Shown one piece after another: positions 46,678 to 55,814 of a stretch of 64,000 nt of DNA (within the stretch, counting starts at the first letter, position 1; the number at the start of each line of letters is the position of its first letter). The DNA is from SAR86 cluster bacterium AG-349-I13 (lineage in GTDB: Bacteria > Pseudomonadota > Gammaproteobacteria > Magnimaribacterales > TMED112), in the NCBI GenBank assembly GCA_003278815.1, contig QCDB01000002.1, positions 1 to 64,000 on the forward strand, given 5' to 3'. Made by a program: the position numbers and the translations under genes. The notes below the pieces were generated by a model. It worked only from the letters and a program-made list of their open reading frames with translations, was not told where the DNA came from and ran no database searches.

Positions 46678-46972
46678 CTTGATGTGTGTTGCAATCTACC
46701 AAGGTGAAGCACACATCTAGATGATAAGAAGGTTTAGTGTAAGGCAAGGATAGTATGTGGAACAAAATTATCATATCCACCCTTGCAACTTATGATGATT
46801 GAAAATTCTTTAATCTTGCCTGCACTAATTTTTTAAGTGATATTGAACGGTGTTTATAAACACAATAGCCTAGATCAATATCACTTTTAGATGATAACTT
46901 TCTGTTCATATTTTTACCTTTCTATAGAAAGTTAGTCATCGATTAACCCCTTAGAAATAAGGGGTTTTTTTT
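46678..46972 (+). ncRNA. Putative highly structured RNA downstream of the siderophore receptor
   Basis: About 290 non-coding bases contain a series of long helices: GATGTGTG/CACACATC (46681-46717), a long-range pair of about 14 bp (46735-46749 with 46815-46828), AAGTGATATTGA/TCAATATCACTT (46835-46886) enclosing the palindrome GTGTTTATAAACAC, and GATGATAACTTTCT/AGAAAGTTAGTCATC (46890-46940). A terminator follows at 46945. No tmRNA, RNase P, SRP or 6S signature was found. It may be an independent sRNA or a 3' UTR-derived RNA of the Fur-controlled receptor, or the DNA may be a palindromic element. Confidence 0.6.
46945..46972 (+). terminator. Rho-independent terminator
   Basis: An 8-bp stem AACCCCTT/AAGGGGTT with loop AGAAAT is followed by about eight T. 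It ends the structured RNA region and probably the receptor transcript. Confidence 0.9.
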
Positions 46973-46998
46973 ATGCCAAAAAATATTAGACTGAAGAT

Positions 46999-47436
46999 AT
47001 GAAACTATCTTTTCCTCCGGTTATTACTTTAGCTTGTCTTGGTATGCAGTTCATTTTGTATATGATGTTGCCTTTAGAAGTAAATTTAAGTTTGCTATTA
47101 GGTTTAATTTTACTCATTGGTTCAATGGCATTGATTGTTATGGCTTTTAAAGAGTTACAAAATTATCAAACAACTTATATACCTGATGGTGAACCAGAAA
47201 AGCTTGTTAAAACCGGACCATTTAAATTAACGAGGAACCCAATTTATCTAGGAATGTTTGGCATATTGATTGCTTCGTCATTTTTAATGCAGTCTATTTC
47301 AGCCATGTTAATACCTATTCTTTTTTTATCCATAATAGAAAATACATGGATTCCGTATGAAGAGGAAAAGCTCAAAGAGAAGTTCCCAGATGAATGGGAA
47401 GAATACATATCTTCAACAAAAAGATGGTTATGGTGA
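46999..47436 (+). CDS. Isoprenylcysteine carboxyl methyltransferase-like membrane protein
   Basis: The 145-residue integral membrane methyltransferase of the ICMT/PEMT group has three to four membrane segments and the SAM-binding 'LVKTGPFKLTRNPIYLGMF' with the RNP-Y motif. 'WIPYEEEKLKEKFPDEWEEY' follows near the end, typical of bacterial ICMT-like proteins. The substrate is unknown. It overlaps the convergent glpK by nine bases. Confidence 0.85.
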   Translation: MKLSFPPVITLACLGMQFILYMMLPLEVNLSLLLGLILLIGSMALIVMAFKELQNYQTTYIPDGEPEKLVKTGPFKLTRNPIYLGMFGILIASSFLMQSISAMLIPILFLSIIENTWIPYEEEKLKEKFPDEWEEYISSTKRWLW

Positions 47437-48873
47437 AAGTAGTTTAAGTATAATTTCTTTCCATTTTTTATAATCTTTTGACATTAACGAATGTGCATCC
47501 GCATCAGGATAAACAGAAACTCTTTTTTGCTCAGATATAAGATTTAAATTGAATGTCTTGCTTGCTATTCCGGCGAGAATAGCTACTCCTCTTGCTGTCG
47601 ACTCAGTATTTTCTGGTACTGAAACTTCAATGTTAAGTAAATTTGCTACTTGTTTAACGAATGTCTTATTCGCTGTCATACCACCGTCAACATTTAATGA
47701 TTTAACTTCAATGCCTGAGCGTGTTAAACAATCAATAATATCTTTAGTTTGATATGTAATAGAATTAAAGGCTGCATTAATTAAGTCAGGTCTAGATGTA
47801 TCTCTTGTAATGCCGTGAAAGCTTGCTCTTATATCTGAATCCCAATAAGGTGCACCTAAGCCTGTAAAAGCCGGCACAAACAAAACATTATTTGCGTTGC
47901 CATTCTCATTTAAATAAGGTTCAGACTGATCACTAGTTTCAAAAAATTGTAGATTATCTCTTAACCATTGAACTGTTGTACCAGAAGCGTAAATACTTCC
48001 TTCTATTGCGTAGTAAATTGCTCCATTCAATGAGAATCCAATAGTACTTAACAACCCATCATCAGAAATTACAGGTTCCTCACCCACATTAACCATTACA
48101 AAGCAGCCTGTACCATAAGTACTTTTTAATTGACCTTTTTCGAGACATCCTTGACCAAAAAGTGCAGCTTGTTGATCACCTAAAACTGCATGAATAGATA
48201 TATTTTCAAACTTTTCAATTGTGCCAAAATTTGAATCTGAATGTACCACTTCTGGTAACAGAGAACTTGGAATATCAAATAATTTAAGTAAATCCTTATC
48301 CCAACTTAGGGAGTTGATATTAAAAAGCATAGTTCGCGATGCATTAGTAATATCGGTTTTGAAGATTTTTCCCTCGGATAATCTGTACATGAGATAAGTA
48401 TCTACAGTGCCAAAACATAATTCTCCTGCTTCAGCTCTATTTCGTACACCATTAACGTTATCAAGAATCCATTTAATTTTCGTTGCAGAAAAATAAGAAT
48501 CAATCAAGAGCCCTGTTTTTTGTTTAATTAAAGATTGATTAGTTTTTGTAGCAATTTCATTACAATAAGCTGAAGTCCTTCTATCTTGCCAAACAATAGC
48601 GTTATATACAGGCTTTAGAGTGTTCTTATCCCAGATAATAGTTGTTTCTCTTTGGTTTGTTATGCCACCAAATTCGACATTGGTTAAATCAAGTTGATTT
48701 AATGTGTTTGTTACAGATTTGTATAAATCTTCTGGATCAATTTCAACCCAACCATCATTCGGAAAAATTAATGGGTATTCTTCTTGAGCAATTTGTTCAA
48801 TATCTCCATTAATATCGAAAATTATGCTTCTTGAACTTGTAGTACCTTGGTCAATTGTTAAAATTTTACTCAT
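47428..48873 (-). CDS. glpK: Glycerol kinase
   Basis: The 481-residue FGGY-family kinase phosphorylates glycerol to glycerol 3-phosphate. Seen: 'DQGTTSSRSIIFD', 'TNQRETTIIWD', 'AIVWQDRRT' and 'LGDQQAALFGQ'. Also present are 'STYGTGCFVMVN' and 'LNVDGGMTANKTFVKQVANLL'. No glpF or glpD is beside it. Its start codon touches the divergent lipoprotein start codon with no spacer. Confidence 0.95.
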   Translation of the reverse strand: MSKILTIDQGTTSSRSIIFDINGDIEQIAQEEYPLIFPNDGWVEIDPEDLYKSVTNTLNQLDLTNVEFGGITNQRETTIIWDKNTLKPVYNAIVWQDRRTSAYCNEIATKTNQSLIKQKTGLLIDSYFSATKIKWILDNVNGVRNRAEAGELCFGTVDTYLMYRLSEGKIFKTDITNASRTMLFNINSLSWDKDLLKLFDIPSSLLPEVVHSDSNFGTIEKFENISIHAVLGDQQAALFGQGCLEKGQLKSTYGTGCFVMVNVGEEPVISDDGLLSTIGFSLNGAIYYAIEGSIYASGTTVQWLRDNLQFFETSDQSEPYLNENGNANNVLFVPAFTGLGAPYWDSDIRASFHGITRDTSRPDLINAAFNSITYQTKDIIDCLTRSGIEVKSLNVDGGMTANKTFVKQVANLLNIEVSVPENTESTARGVAILAGIASKTFNLNLISEQKRVSVYPDADAHSLMSKDYKKWKEIILKLLSP

Positions 48874-49131
48874 ATGAAACTAAAAAATATTCTAACCTTT
48901 TTATTCTCACTTTTTATATTCTTAGGTTGTTCTTCTACAGAGAAAGCAGAAATTCTTGAAGAGAGAAAAAAGAAATTAGATTCTTTGAATGAGGAATGTG
49001 ACTTTGCAACCATCGAGAATAGTTTTCCCGAAGATATCTATATTTGCTACAAATCACCTACCAGGATAAAAGACAAAAAACCTGATGTGGAAATTGAAGA
49101 GACGGAAGAAAGTGACGAAGAAACAGAATAG
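48874..49131 (+). CDS. Small lipoprotein of unknown function
   Basis: The 85-residue protein has a lipoprotein signal (lipobox IFLGC), a basic segment (EERKKKLDSLNEE), two Cys (ECDFAT...YICYK) and an acidic C-terminus (VEIEETEESDEETE). No family was recognised. It starts at the base after the glpK start codon, so its promoter must lie inside glpK. The following glutaredoxin gene overlaps its end. Confidence 0.65.
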   Translation: MKLKNILTFLFSLFIFLGCSSTEKAEILEERKKKLDSLNEECDFATIENSFPEDIYICYKSPTRIKDKKPDVEIEETEESDEETE

Positions 49132-49366
49132 CTCATTAATTTATACAGTTTACTCCAAAAAAAATTGTTCCTTTTGTGACAGAGCAGTAGTACTTTTGGA
49201 GGACCTTAATCTTCAAGTAGTCGTAAAAAAAATTGATGAAGATATTACGCATTTTACAGAAATGCGGGAAAAAGCACCCTCAATGAGGACTATGCCAGTT
49301 ATTTTTAAGAATAATCAATTAATTGGTGGTTACTCCGATTTAATTGACTCACTTAAACATGAATAA
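49112..49366 (+). CDS. Glutaredoxin
   Basis: The small dithiol glutaredoxin has 'VYSKKNCSFCDRAV' (CxxC-type CSFC), 'MRTMPVIFKNNQLIGGYSDL' (cis-Pro and glutathione site). A GTG at 49112 gives about 84 residues and a typical N-terminus. An ATG at 49085 would add nine basic residues and overlap the lipoprotein gene more. It overlaps sbcB by eight bases. Confidence 0.88.
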   Translation: MTKKQNSSLIYTVYSKKNCSFCDRAVVLLEDLNLQVVVKKIDEDITHFTEMREKAPSMRTMPVIFKNNQLIGGYSDLIDSLKHE

Positions 49367-50750
49367 CTTTATTTTTTATGACACAGAAACTTCTGGTGTA
49401 AAAGAATTAGATTTCATCCAAGTAATTCAATTTGCAGCAATTCAAGTAAACGATAATTTTGAAAATATTAATACATTTAACGAACTGTGTAGTCCGCTTC
49501 CATGGACTTTGGTCTCTCCTAAAGCGTTATTAGTAAATAAGAAAAGTGAAATATTCCAAACAGATAAAACTCACTATGAATTAATTAAACAAATTCACAC
49601 TACCTGGATACAGTGGACAAATCAGTTTCCAGCAATTTTTGTGACATATAACGGGATGAGATTCGATGAGGAAGTTATGAGAAGACAGTTTTATTGGAAT
49701 TTATTTGACCCTTATTTTACTAATACAAATGGCAACACAAGATTAGATCTATATTTGAAAATGCAGGTAATTGCGCATTTTTACAATCAAACCTTTTCAA
49801 TTCCTGAAGTAAATAATCAAATATCTTTGAAATTGGAGGATATTGTATCCAATTTTTCTATTGATACTGAAAATGCTCATGATGCATTAGCAGATTGCGT
49901 GTTTCTAATTGAATTAATCAAGCTTATTGCTGATAAGCTTCCAAATTTCTATAAAGAAATTTTAAGCACAGTTTCAAAAGATGGTTATCTAAAAAATCTA
50001 CAATCTAATCCAGTTCACTTTAATTGTTATTTCATACCTAGAACTAAATCCACCAAAGCTTATCCTTTCACTCCGCTTGTAACTCAGTATAGTCAAAATA
50101 AATATATACCTATCTTTGATTTATCAAATGATCCTGAAGACTATTTTGATTTGAGTTATACAGAATTAGAGCAACTAATTGATAAAAAAAAGAATAGCCC
50201 CTTTAAAAGACTTGCAATAAATAAAACACAACCAACGATTAGTTTATCTACATTAATTCAAGATAACTTAAATGTAGAGGACAATGATCTACTAATAGAA
50301 AAGGCAAATAAAATTAAAGCTAATGAAAATTTTTGTGAAAAAGTTATAGATATATACAACAATTTTGAATTTCATAATACTCAAAAATTAAATATTGAAG
50401 AACAAATTTATTCAGAGGGCTTTCCTTCTTCTATTGAAAAAGACAGATTTACTCAATTTCATAATGCTCAAACCTATCAACAAAGAATGAACATCATAAA
50501 TTCTTTTGAGGATAGTAGACATAAGGAATTTGCTCTCCGAATCTGTGCCCAGCAACATAGCGAAGAAGTGGATAAAAATCTTTTACTTTCTTTGAAAGAA
50601 TTAATTCGATCAAGGTTTAACGACGATGGTCCTTGGCCAAATTCTCTGCAGAATTTAGAGGAAGGTAAAAGTTTATTGCTGGAGGCAAACAATAAGCATG
50701 ATAAAGAATTAATAAATCTTGCAATTAATTCTATTAAAAAGAGTCTATAA
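49359..50750 (+). CDS. sbcB: Exodeoxyribonuclease I
   Basis: The DEDDh exonuclease of about 463 residues has 'FIFYDTETSGV' (Asp, Glu), 'VTYNGMRFDEEVMRRQFYWNL' (Asp) and 'HDALADCVFLIEL' (His, Asp). SH3-like and C-terminal helical domains follow. It degrades single-stranded DNA from the 3' end in recombination and repair. The start at 49359 removes five poorly conserved residues of an upstream in-frame start. It is in operon-like overlap with the glutaredoxin gene. Confidence 0.92.
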   Translation: MNNFIFYDTETSGVKELDFIQVIQFAAIQVNDNFENINTFNELCSPLPWTLVSPKALLVNKKSEIFQTDKTHYELIKQIHTTWIQWTNQFPAIFVTYNGMRFDEEVMRRQFYWNLFDPYFTNTNGNTRLDLYLKMQVIAHFYNQTFSIPEVNNQISLKLEDIVSNFSIDTENAHDALADCVFLIELIKLIADKLPNFYKEILSTVSKDGYLKNLQSNPVHFNCYFIPRTKSTKAYPFTPLVTQYSQNKYIPIFDLSNDPEDYFDLSYTELEQLIDKKKNSPFKRLAINKTQPTISLSTLIQDNLNVEDNDLLIEKANKIKANENFCEKVIDIYNNFEFHNTQKLNIEEQIYSEGFPSSIEKDRFTQFHNAQTYQQRMNIINSFEDSRHKEFALRICAQQHSEEVDKNLLLSLKELIRSRFNDDGPWPNSLQNLEEGKSLLLEANNKHDKELINLAINSIKKSL

Positions 50751-50814
50751 CCATATAAATGATTAATAAGTGTATTTTTTTATATATACTTAAGCATGAT
50801 TTTTAGGGGTTAAA

Positions 50815-52962
50815 TTGAATAGGTCAGTTCTGATATTATTAGTTTCATTTTTTTCATTCGCTGAAATAAAATTCGATGGATTGGTTGATGACTCTGAGTG
50901 GTCTGATGCTGAAGTTTACGATTTACCATTTGAAATTTCTCCTTCATACAATACTGATGCTGAACACGAAACTTTTGTATATATTAAAAATGATGCCTCC
51001 AATCTATATGTTGCGTTTAAAGCACTTGGTAACAAAAATTTTATTAGAGCAGGGGTAAGAGCTCGTGATGGCATTAATTGGCTCGATGATCAAGTTGCTG
51101 TTGGCATAGATACATTTGGTGATGGAAGGTATTACATAAGGTTTAGTGCAAACCCTCTCGGTAGTATTGGAGATAATAAAGTTGATAACAAAGACGACTT
51201 CGACGGATCCTACAATGTGGAGTTTGACGCTAAAGCTCAGATAACAGATGAGGGTTATGAGGTGGAGTTTGTAATTCCTTTTTCTTCGTTAAATTTTCCA
51301 GATACTCAAAACCAAAAATGGACCCTTATGTTGTCAAGAAAGTTGTACAACAAAGGTACTGAAGCTAGGTATATGAATTATAAAAAGATTGATGGCGCTG
51401 GATGTATTATTTGTCAGTCAAACGAATTTTATGCAATAGATAATATTGTTAAGAAAAATAAAAAAAGATTAATTCCTTCATTCACTGCAAACTCCATCAG
51501 AGAAAGAAATGAAGAAGGTAATATGAATGAAGAACCAATTGAATCAGAACTTACACTTGGTGGTGTATATGAGTTTGATGGTAATAATTTTGAATTTTCA
51601 TTAAACCCAGATTTTTCTCAAGTTGAGGCTGATCAAAGTAAAATCGATGTAAACTCAACTACAGCTTTAAGATTTGATGAGAAGAGGATATTTTTTAATG
51701 AAGGGAAAGACTTTTTATCTTCAGATCTAGGAACAGTTTATACAAGATCAATTAATGACCCTGAATATGCAATTAAGTTGTACAACAGAGGTGAAAAGCA
51801 TAGTTATTATTTTTTGGATGCTGAGGATGCAAATACACCCATAATTGTCCCAGGATATCAAAGATCATACAGTGGCTTACTCGGTAAAAGTCGTGCCAAT
51901 ATTTTTAGCTATAACTACAACATTGAAAGAGGCCAAAATATTGGATTCCTTGCCACTAACAGAGATTTCGAGGAAGGTGGTAATAGTGCCCTTTATAGCT
52001 TAAAAGGAAATTTTTTGTTCAATGAAGTTTACAGAGCACAATTTGAGGTTGTATCAACAGACATGGATGAGCCAATTAGTGATGTAATCAACACTTCAAA
52101 TGTATCAAAGGAACATACTTACAATTTAGATGGAGAGTCATTTAGTGGTTATGGGGGCGCTTATGGTATTTCTAGAGAGACTGAAAATTGGTCTTCAAGA
52201 TATTATTTTGCCACAAAATCTCCGAACTATAGGAGTGATTTAGGTTTTACAACAGAGAATGACTGGAAAAAACACTCCCTTTCGCATAAATATAAATATC
52301 GTTCAGATGGAGTAATAAGATCAGGAAATATTGAGATTAGAAAGGATCTTATGACTGATTATGATGGAATAATAATTGACCAAGAAACAGTTTTATCATT
52401 TAGAGCAGAATTAGAAAATCAATTAAACTTTGATGCTTCTTGGGACAATTCCCACAAAGCTTCATTTGAAGGAATTTCTTTCAAAAACATCAAAGATTAC
52501 AATATAGGAATTAGTTATAGTCCTTCTTCAAAATTTTGGATGAGATTCGGATATGACTGGGGTGAGAGAATAGCTAGAAATATTGATTCCCCTGAAATAG
52601 GAGATAGGAGAGATTATTCGTTTAATTCAAGTTTCCAATTAACCGATCAATTTAGATTGTCTTACAGATACAGAAAAAACCAACTTACCAACAAACTTAC
52701 TAACGAAGATTATTTCTCTGGATATATAACTTCTTTAAGAGGCACCTACCAATTCGATAAGAATTCATTTTTTAAATTAGTGCATGAATACAATAACTTT
52801 AATGAGGATTCTTATACTCAAGCACTATTCCAATGGCAACCAGATTCAGCCACAATCTTTTACTTTGGAGGCACTGTAAATCAGGAGGATATTGAAGGGA
52901 CCTGGGAAGTAGAGGGCAGCCAAATATATATGAAACTGCAATACTTGTTCAATTTTGATTAA
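50815..52962 (+). CDS. Outer-membrane DUF5916 protein with N-terminal CBM9-like domain
   Basis: The 715-residue protein begins with a signal peptide after a TTG start (AGGGG Shine-Dalgarno eight bases before). A CBM9-like beta sandwich ('FDGLVDDSEWSDAEVYDL', about 18-190) is followed by a DUF5916 beta-barrel-like region to the end (alternating aromatic strands, last residues LQYLFNFD). Such proteins are common in marine and soil bacteria and are thought to act at the outer membrane, perhaps in carbohydrate or peptide handling. The function is unproven. Confidence 0.85.
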   Translation: MNRSVLILLVSFFSFAEIKFDGLVDDSEWSDAEVYDLPFEISPSYNTDAEHETFVYIKNDASNLYVAFKALGNKNFIRAGVRARDGINWLDDQVAVGIDTFGDGRYYIRFSANPLGSIGDNKVDNKDDFDGSYNVEFDAKAQITDEGYEVEFVIPFSSLNFPDTQNQKWTLMLSRKLYNKGTEARYMNYKKIDGAGCIICQSNEFYAIDNIVKKNKKRLIPSFTANSIRERNEEGNMNEEPIESELTLGGVYEFDGNNFEFSLNPDFSQVEADQSKIDVNSTTALRFDEKRIFFNEGKDFLSSDLGTVYTRSINDPEYAIKLYNRGEKHSYYFLDAEDANTPIIVPGYQRSYSGLLGKSRANIFSYNYNIERGQNIGFLATNRDFEEGGNSALYSLKGNFLFNEVYRAQFEVVSTDMDEPISDVINTSNVSKEHTYNLDGESFSGYGGAYGISRETENWSSRYYFATKSPNYRSDLGFTTENDWKKHSLSHKYKYRSDGVIRSGNIEIRKDLMTDYDGIIIDQETVLSFRAELENQLNFDASWDNSHKASFEGISFKNIKDYNIGISYSPSSKFWMRFGYDWGERIARNIDSPEIGDRRDYSFNSSFQLTDQFRLSYRYRKNQLTNKLTNEDYFSGYITSLRGTYQFDKNSFFKLVHEYNNFNEDSYTQALFQWQPDSATIFYFGGTVNQEDIEGTWEVEGSQIYMKLQYLFNFD

Positions 52963-53002
52963 ATTTGAATGTTTGATTAAAATACACAAAGGGTAAAAAC
53001 TT

Positions 53003-53290
53003 ATGTCAAAGGTTACTAAAGAATTATCAAATCTAAATAAAATGTTATCAAATATGCATAATGATTTAGGTTTGTCGGGTCTAAATCCTACGGAACAATA
53101 TATATTTCTTAAAATAATCGATGAAATTGAAACCAACAGCACATGCAGCATGCTCAAAGCAGTTGAGGTTGCAGATAAATCCCGATCTACAGTTTATAAA
53201 ACTATAAGAAAATTAGTTAACATAGGTGTTCTCTCTATTGAAAATTCATCTTCAGATAAAAGATCGTTTTTACTTAAACCACTAATATAA
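53003..53290 (+). CDS. Small winged-helix (MarR-like) regulator
   Basis: The 95-residue protein consists almost entirely of a winged-helix DNA-binding domain: 'NPTEQYIFLKIIDEI', a recognition helix region 'VADKSRSTVYKTIRKLVNIGVLSIE' and the wing 'NSSSDKRSFLLKP'. It lacks the dimerisation helices of full MarR proteins, so the assignment is to the fold, not a clear family. It sits 13 bases before a membrane protein and ABC exporter operon that it may control. Confidence 0.75.
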   Translation: MSKVTKELSNLNKMLSNMHNDLGLSGLNPTEQYIFLKIIDEIETNSTCSMLKAVEVADKSRSTVYKTIRKLVNIGVLSIENSSSDKRSFLLKPLI

Positions 53291-53303
53291 TTTAACTAAA
53301 ACA

Positions 53304-53858
53304 ATGAATAAATTCATTGAAATTTCAATTTATACATTCATTTTTCATATTCTTTGTTATGTTCTTTGGTTAGTTCTTATAGTCCCTGCAGAAGGGCCTA
53401 CTAATATTGAGGAATTGGGCAGCTTAGTCTATCTGCCACATGCAGGTAGAGTTCTACCAGTTATATTTTTTGGGTGGCAAGCTATACCAGCAGTCCTAGT
53501 GGCAGAATTTCTTGAATGGGAATTCTTATGGTCAGGAGGTGACTTTTATAGAGGCACTATTGCAACCACTATTTCAACGCTTGCAGTTTTATCAACATGG
53601 TTTATTTTCTTTCTTCTGGGATTAGATTTAAATCAATCCGATGTCTTAAAAAACACGAATTGGAAGCACGTTTTCCTATTTATTTTCGTAGCTTCACTAT
53701 TAAATGGTTTGGGTAATGGGGCATGGTATGCTTCAATATTTGATGAAACAGATGCATTAATATCTGTAAGATTTATGGTTGGTGATGTTGTCGGCGCAAC
53801 AATTATGTTAGTTATGCTGGTATTGTTTTACCCAATGTTTAAAAATTTTCAAAAATGA
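53304..53858 (+). CDS. Integral membrane protein of unknown function
   Basis: The 184-residue protein has five to six membrane segments. Segments such as 'YLPHAGRVLPVIFFGWQAIPAVLVAEFLEW' recall MASE1-type sensory membrane modules, but no signalling domain is attached. No firm family. It overlaps the ABC ATPase gene by four bases, so it is probably part of the same operon. Confidence 0.65.
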   Translation: MNKFIEISIYTFIFHILCYVLWLVLIVPAEGPTNIEELGSLVYLPHAGRVLPVIFFGWQAIPAVLVAEFLEWEFLWSGGDFYRGTIATTISTLAVLSTWFIFFLLGLDLNQSDVLKNTNWKHVFLFIFVASLLNGLGNGAWYASIFDETDALISVRFMVGDVVGATIMLVMLVLFYPMFKNFQK

Positions 53859-54613
53859 TACAAGTAAAAAATTTATCTAAACAATTTAAAGCTCCCACAG
53901 AAGAAAAGGGTTTATTTGGTCCAAAGAAAAAACCCTTTTGGGCTGTAAAAGATTTGAATTTTGAAATTACAAAAGGGTCTGTTGCAAGTATATTAGGTCC
54001 TAATGGATGTGGGAAGACTACAACATTAAGGATGATTGCTGGTATGTTAACTCCTTCAAGAGGCACAGTTTTTGTGGACTCAGTTGACGTGAGAAAGGAT
54101 AAACAAACGGTAAAATCGAAGATTGGATATATGACAAACAATACTTCTTTGTACGATCGATTAAGCGTAATTGAGACAGTAAAATTCTTTGCAGAACTTA
54201 ATCAAATTCCGTCAGACGTATATATGCCCCGTGCTGAAAAACTTTTTGATCAACTTGATATGCGAAAATATTTAAATAAACGTATTGCTGACTTAAGCAC
54301 AGGCATGAAACAAAAAACATCAATTGTTAGGACTCTTATACACGATCCTGATTTGATTGTTTTAGATGAGCCTACTACTGGTGTCGATGTTACTGGACAA
54401 TCAGTTATTGTTGATCTTATTAAATCTATTAAGGATTCTGGTAAAACTTTAATTTTCTCTACTCATCAACTTAATGAAGTCAGGGATATAGCTGATCAAA
54501 TAGTTGTAATGAAATCAGGAGAGAAGATTTTTGACGGAAATAATAATGAATTTCAAAAACTTGATAGAAACAAGAATTTTACTGAAATATTTATGGAGTT
54601 AGTCAATGAATAA
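53855..54613 (+). CDS. ABC exporter ATP-binding protein (NatA type)
   Basis: The 252-residue ATPase has Walker A 'GPNGCGKTTT', signature 'LSTGMKQKTSIVRTL', Walker B 'LIVLDEPTTGVD' and the H-loop 'FSTHQLNE'. The pattern is that of NatA/CcmA-type exporters paired with large ABC-2 permeases. An insertion, 'KAPTEEKGLFGPKKKPFWAV', follows the first strand as in sodium-extrusion NatA proteins. It is coupled to the permease gene. Confidence 0.9.
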   Translation: MIQVKNLSKQFKAPTEEKGLFGPKKKPFWAVKDLNFEITKGSVASILGPNGCGKTTTLRMIAGMLTPSRGTVFVDSVDVRKDKQTVKSKIGYMTNNTSLYDRLSVIETVKFFAELNQIPSDVYMPRAEKLFDQLDMRKYLNKRIADLSTGMKQKTSIVRTLIHDPDLIVLDEPTTGVDVTGQSVIVDLIKSIKDSGKTLIFSTHQLNEVRDIADQIVVMKSGEKIFDGNNNEFQKLDRNKNFTEIFMELVNE

Positions 54614-55814
54614 ATGGCAAGTACTACTAGTAAAAGAAATAAAGCATCTTTTTAGAGATACAAAAACTATAGTTCAAACTGTTGTTGTTCCAACTTTTAT
54701 AACACCTTTGTTGATTGGAGGTATATTCTGGTATGTTGGTTCTATAGCTACAGAAGAAACAAAAAAAACGTATGAGGTTAGTGTATATTCTTCCTCTAAC
54801 TCAGTTTTAATTGATGAATTAAATAAATCAGACAGATTAATTGTGTCACAAGAAGATTCTGTTGTTTCTGTTATTGATGCTGTAACTCAAGATAATAGTG
54901 AAATTGGATTAGTCTTTGATGAAGATTTTGAGGAAGATTTAAAATTTAATACCAGTGCAAAGTTAACTATCTATTCCAAAGATATTGATACTTTCTCTCA
55001 GGCACAATCTTTAGTTTTAAATATAGTTGATAATTATGAGGAGAACATCAGAACTAGCCGTTTAGAATTATTAGATCTCGATGAAAACTACGTTAATCCA
55101 ATAACTATAGATGAAGAAGATTTAACAACTGAGGAAGAGTCTGCAGGCTCAATATTTGGAGCGATATTAGCCTTATTCTTTGTAATGTATGTGATCAGTG
55201 GATCTATGTATCCAGCAATTGATTTAGGTGCAGGAGAAAAGGAAAGAGGGACTATGGAAACTCTAATATCCACTAATATCTCATCAGTAGACATCATTAT
55301 TGGAAAAATGCTATCAGTAACATCTTCCGCAATACTTACTGCGACATTTTCAATGTTAGGTTTTGCAATACCATTAATCGTAATATTTATGTTTTATTCT
55401 GATTCCATAAATGAATATTTATTCGGATTACTAAGCGCAATTGTAAATCCCGTTGCTTTATTAGGAGTATTTGTACTCATAGTCCCATTAAGTGTATTCA
55501 TGGGCGCATTTTTACTTGCTATATCTGTTTACGCTAAAACTCCCAAAGAGGCAGGCTTATTGTTGGGCAATGTACTAATTGTTTTTATCATTCCTTGCTA
55601 CATTCCATTGATAAATCCCGGACTAGAGTTAGATTTTGTTGGAGCACTAATACCTTGTTATAACTTAGCTCTAATAACCAATAATTTAATAGCAGGTACG
55701 GTAGACTGGTTCCTTTATTCTATAGCCCTTATTTCAACAATTATTTATTGTTGTGTAGCTATTTATATTACATACATCATGTTTGACGATGAAAATGTAA
55801 TATTTAGAAGTTAA
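54606..55814 (+). CDS. ABC-2 type permease (NatB-like)
   Basis: The 402-residue protein has an N-terminal membrane segment, a large extracytoplasmic domain (about 45-190) and a C-terminal bundle of about five or six segments with 'LGAGEKERGTMETLISTNISSVDIIIGKM', typical of NatB/ABC-2 exporters. It probably exports sodium or a small substrate with the upstream ATPase; the substrate is not proven. It ends at the first base of the next start codon. Confidence 0.88.
   Translation: MNKWQVLLVKEIKHLFRDTKTIVQTVVVPTFITPLLIGGIFWYVGSIATEETKKTYEVSVYSSSNSVLIDELNKSDRLIVSQEDSVVSVIDAVTQDNSEIGLVFDEDFEEDLKFNTSAKLTIYSKDIDTFSQAQSLVLNIVDNYEENIRTSRLELLDLDENYVNPITIDEEDLTTEEESAGSIFGAILALFFVMYVISGSMYPAIDLGAGEKERGTMETLISTNISSVDIIIGKMLSVTSSAILTATFSMLGFAIPLIVIFMFYSDSINEYLFGLLSAIVNPVALLGVFVLIVPLSVFMGAFLLAISVYAKTPKEAGLLLGNVLIVFIIPCYIPLINPGLELDFVGALIPCYNLALITNNLIAGTVDWFLYSIALISTIIYCCVAIYITYIMFDDENVIFRS

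Noticed and set aside
46678-46972. tmRNA, RNase P RNA, 6S or SRP RNA
   Set aside because: Conserved signatures of these RNAs (tag peptide ORF, P-RNA core motifs, SRP tetraloop region, closed 6S stem) were looked for and not found.
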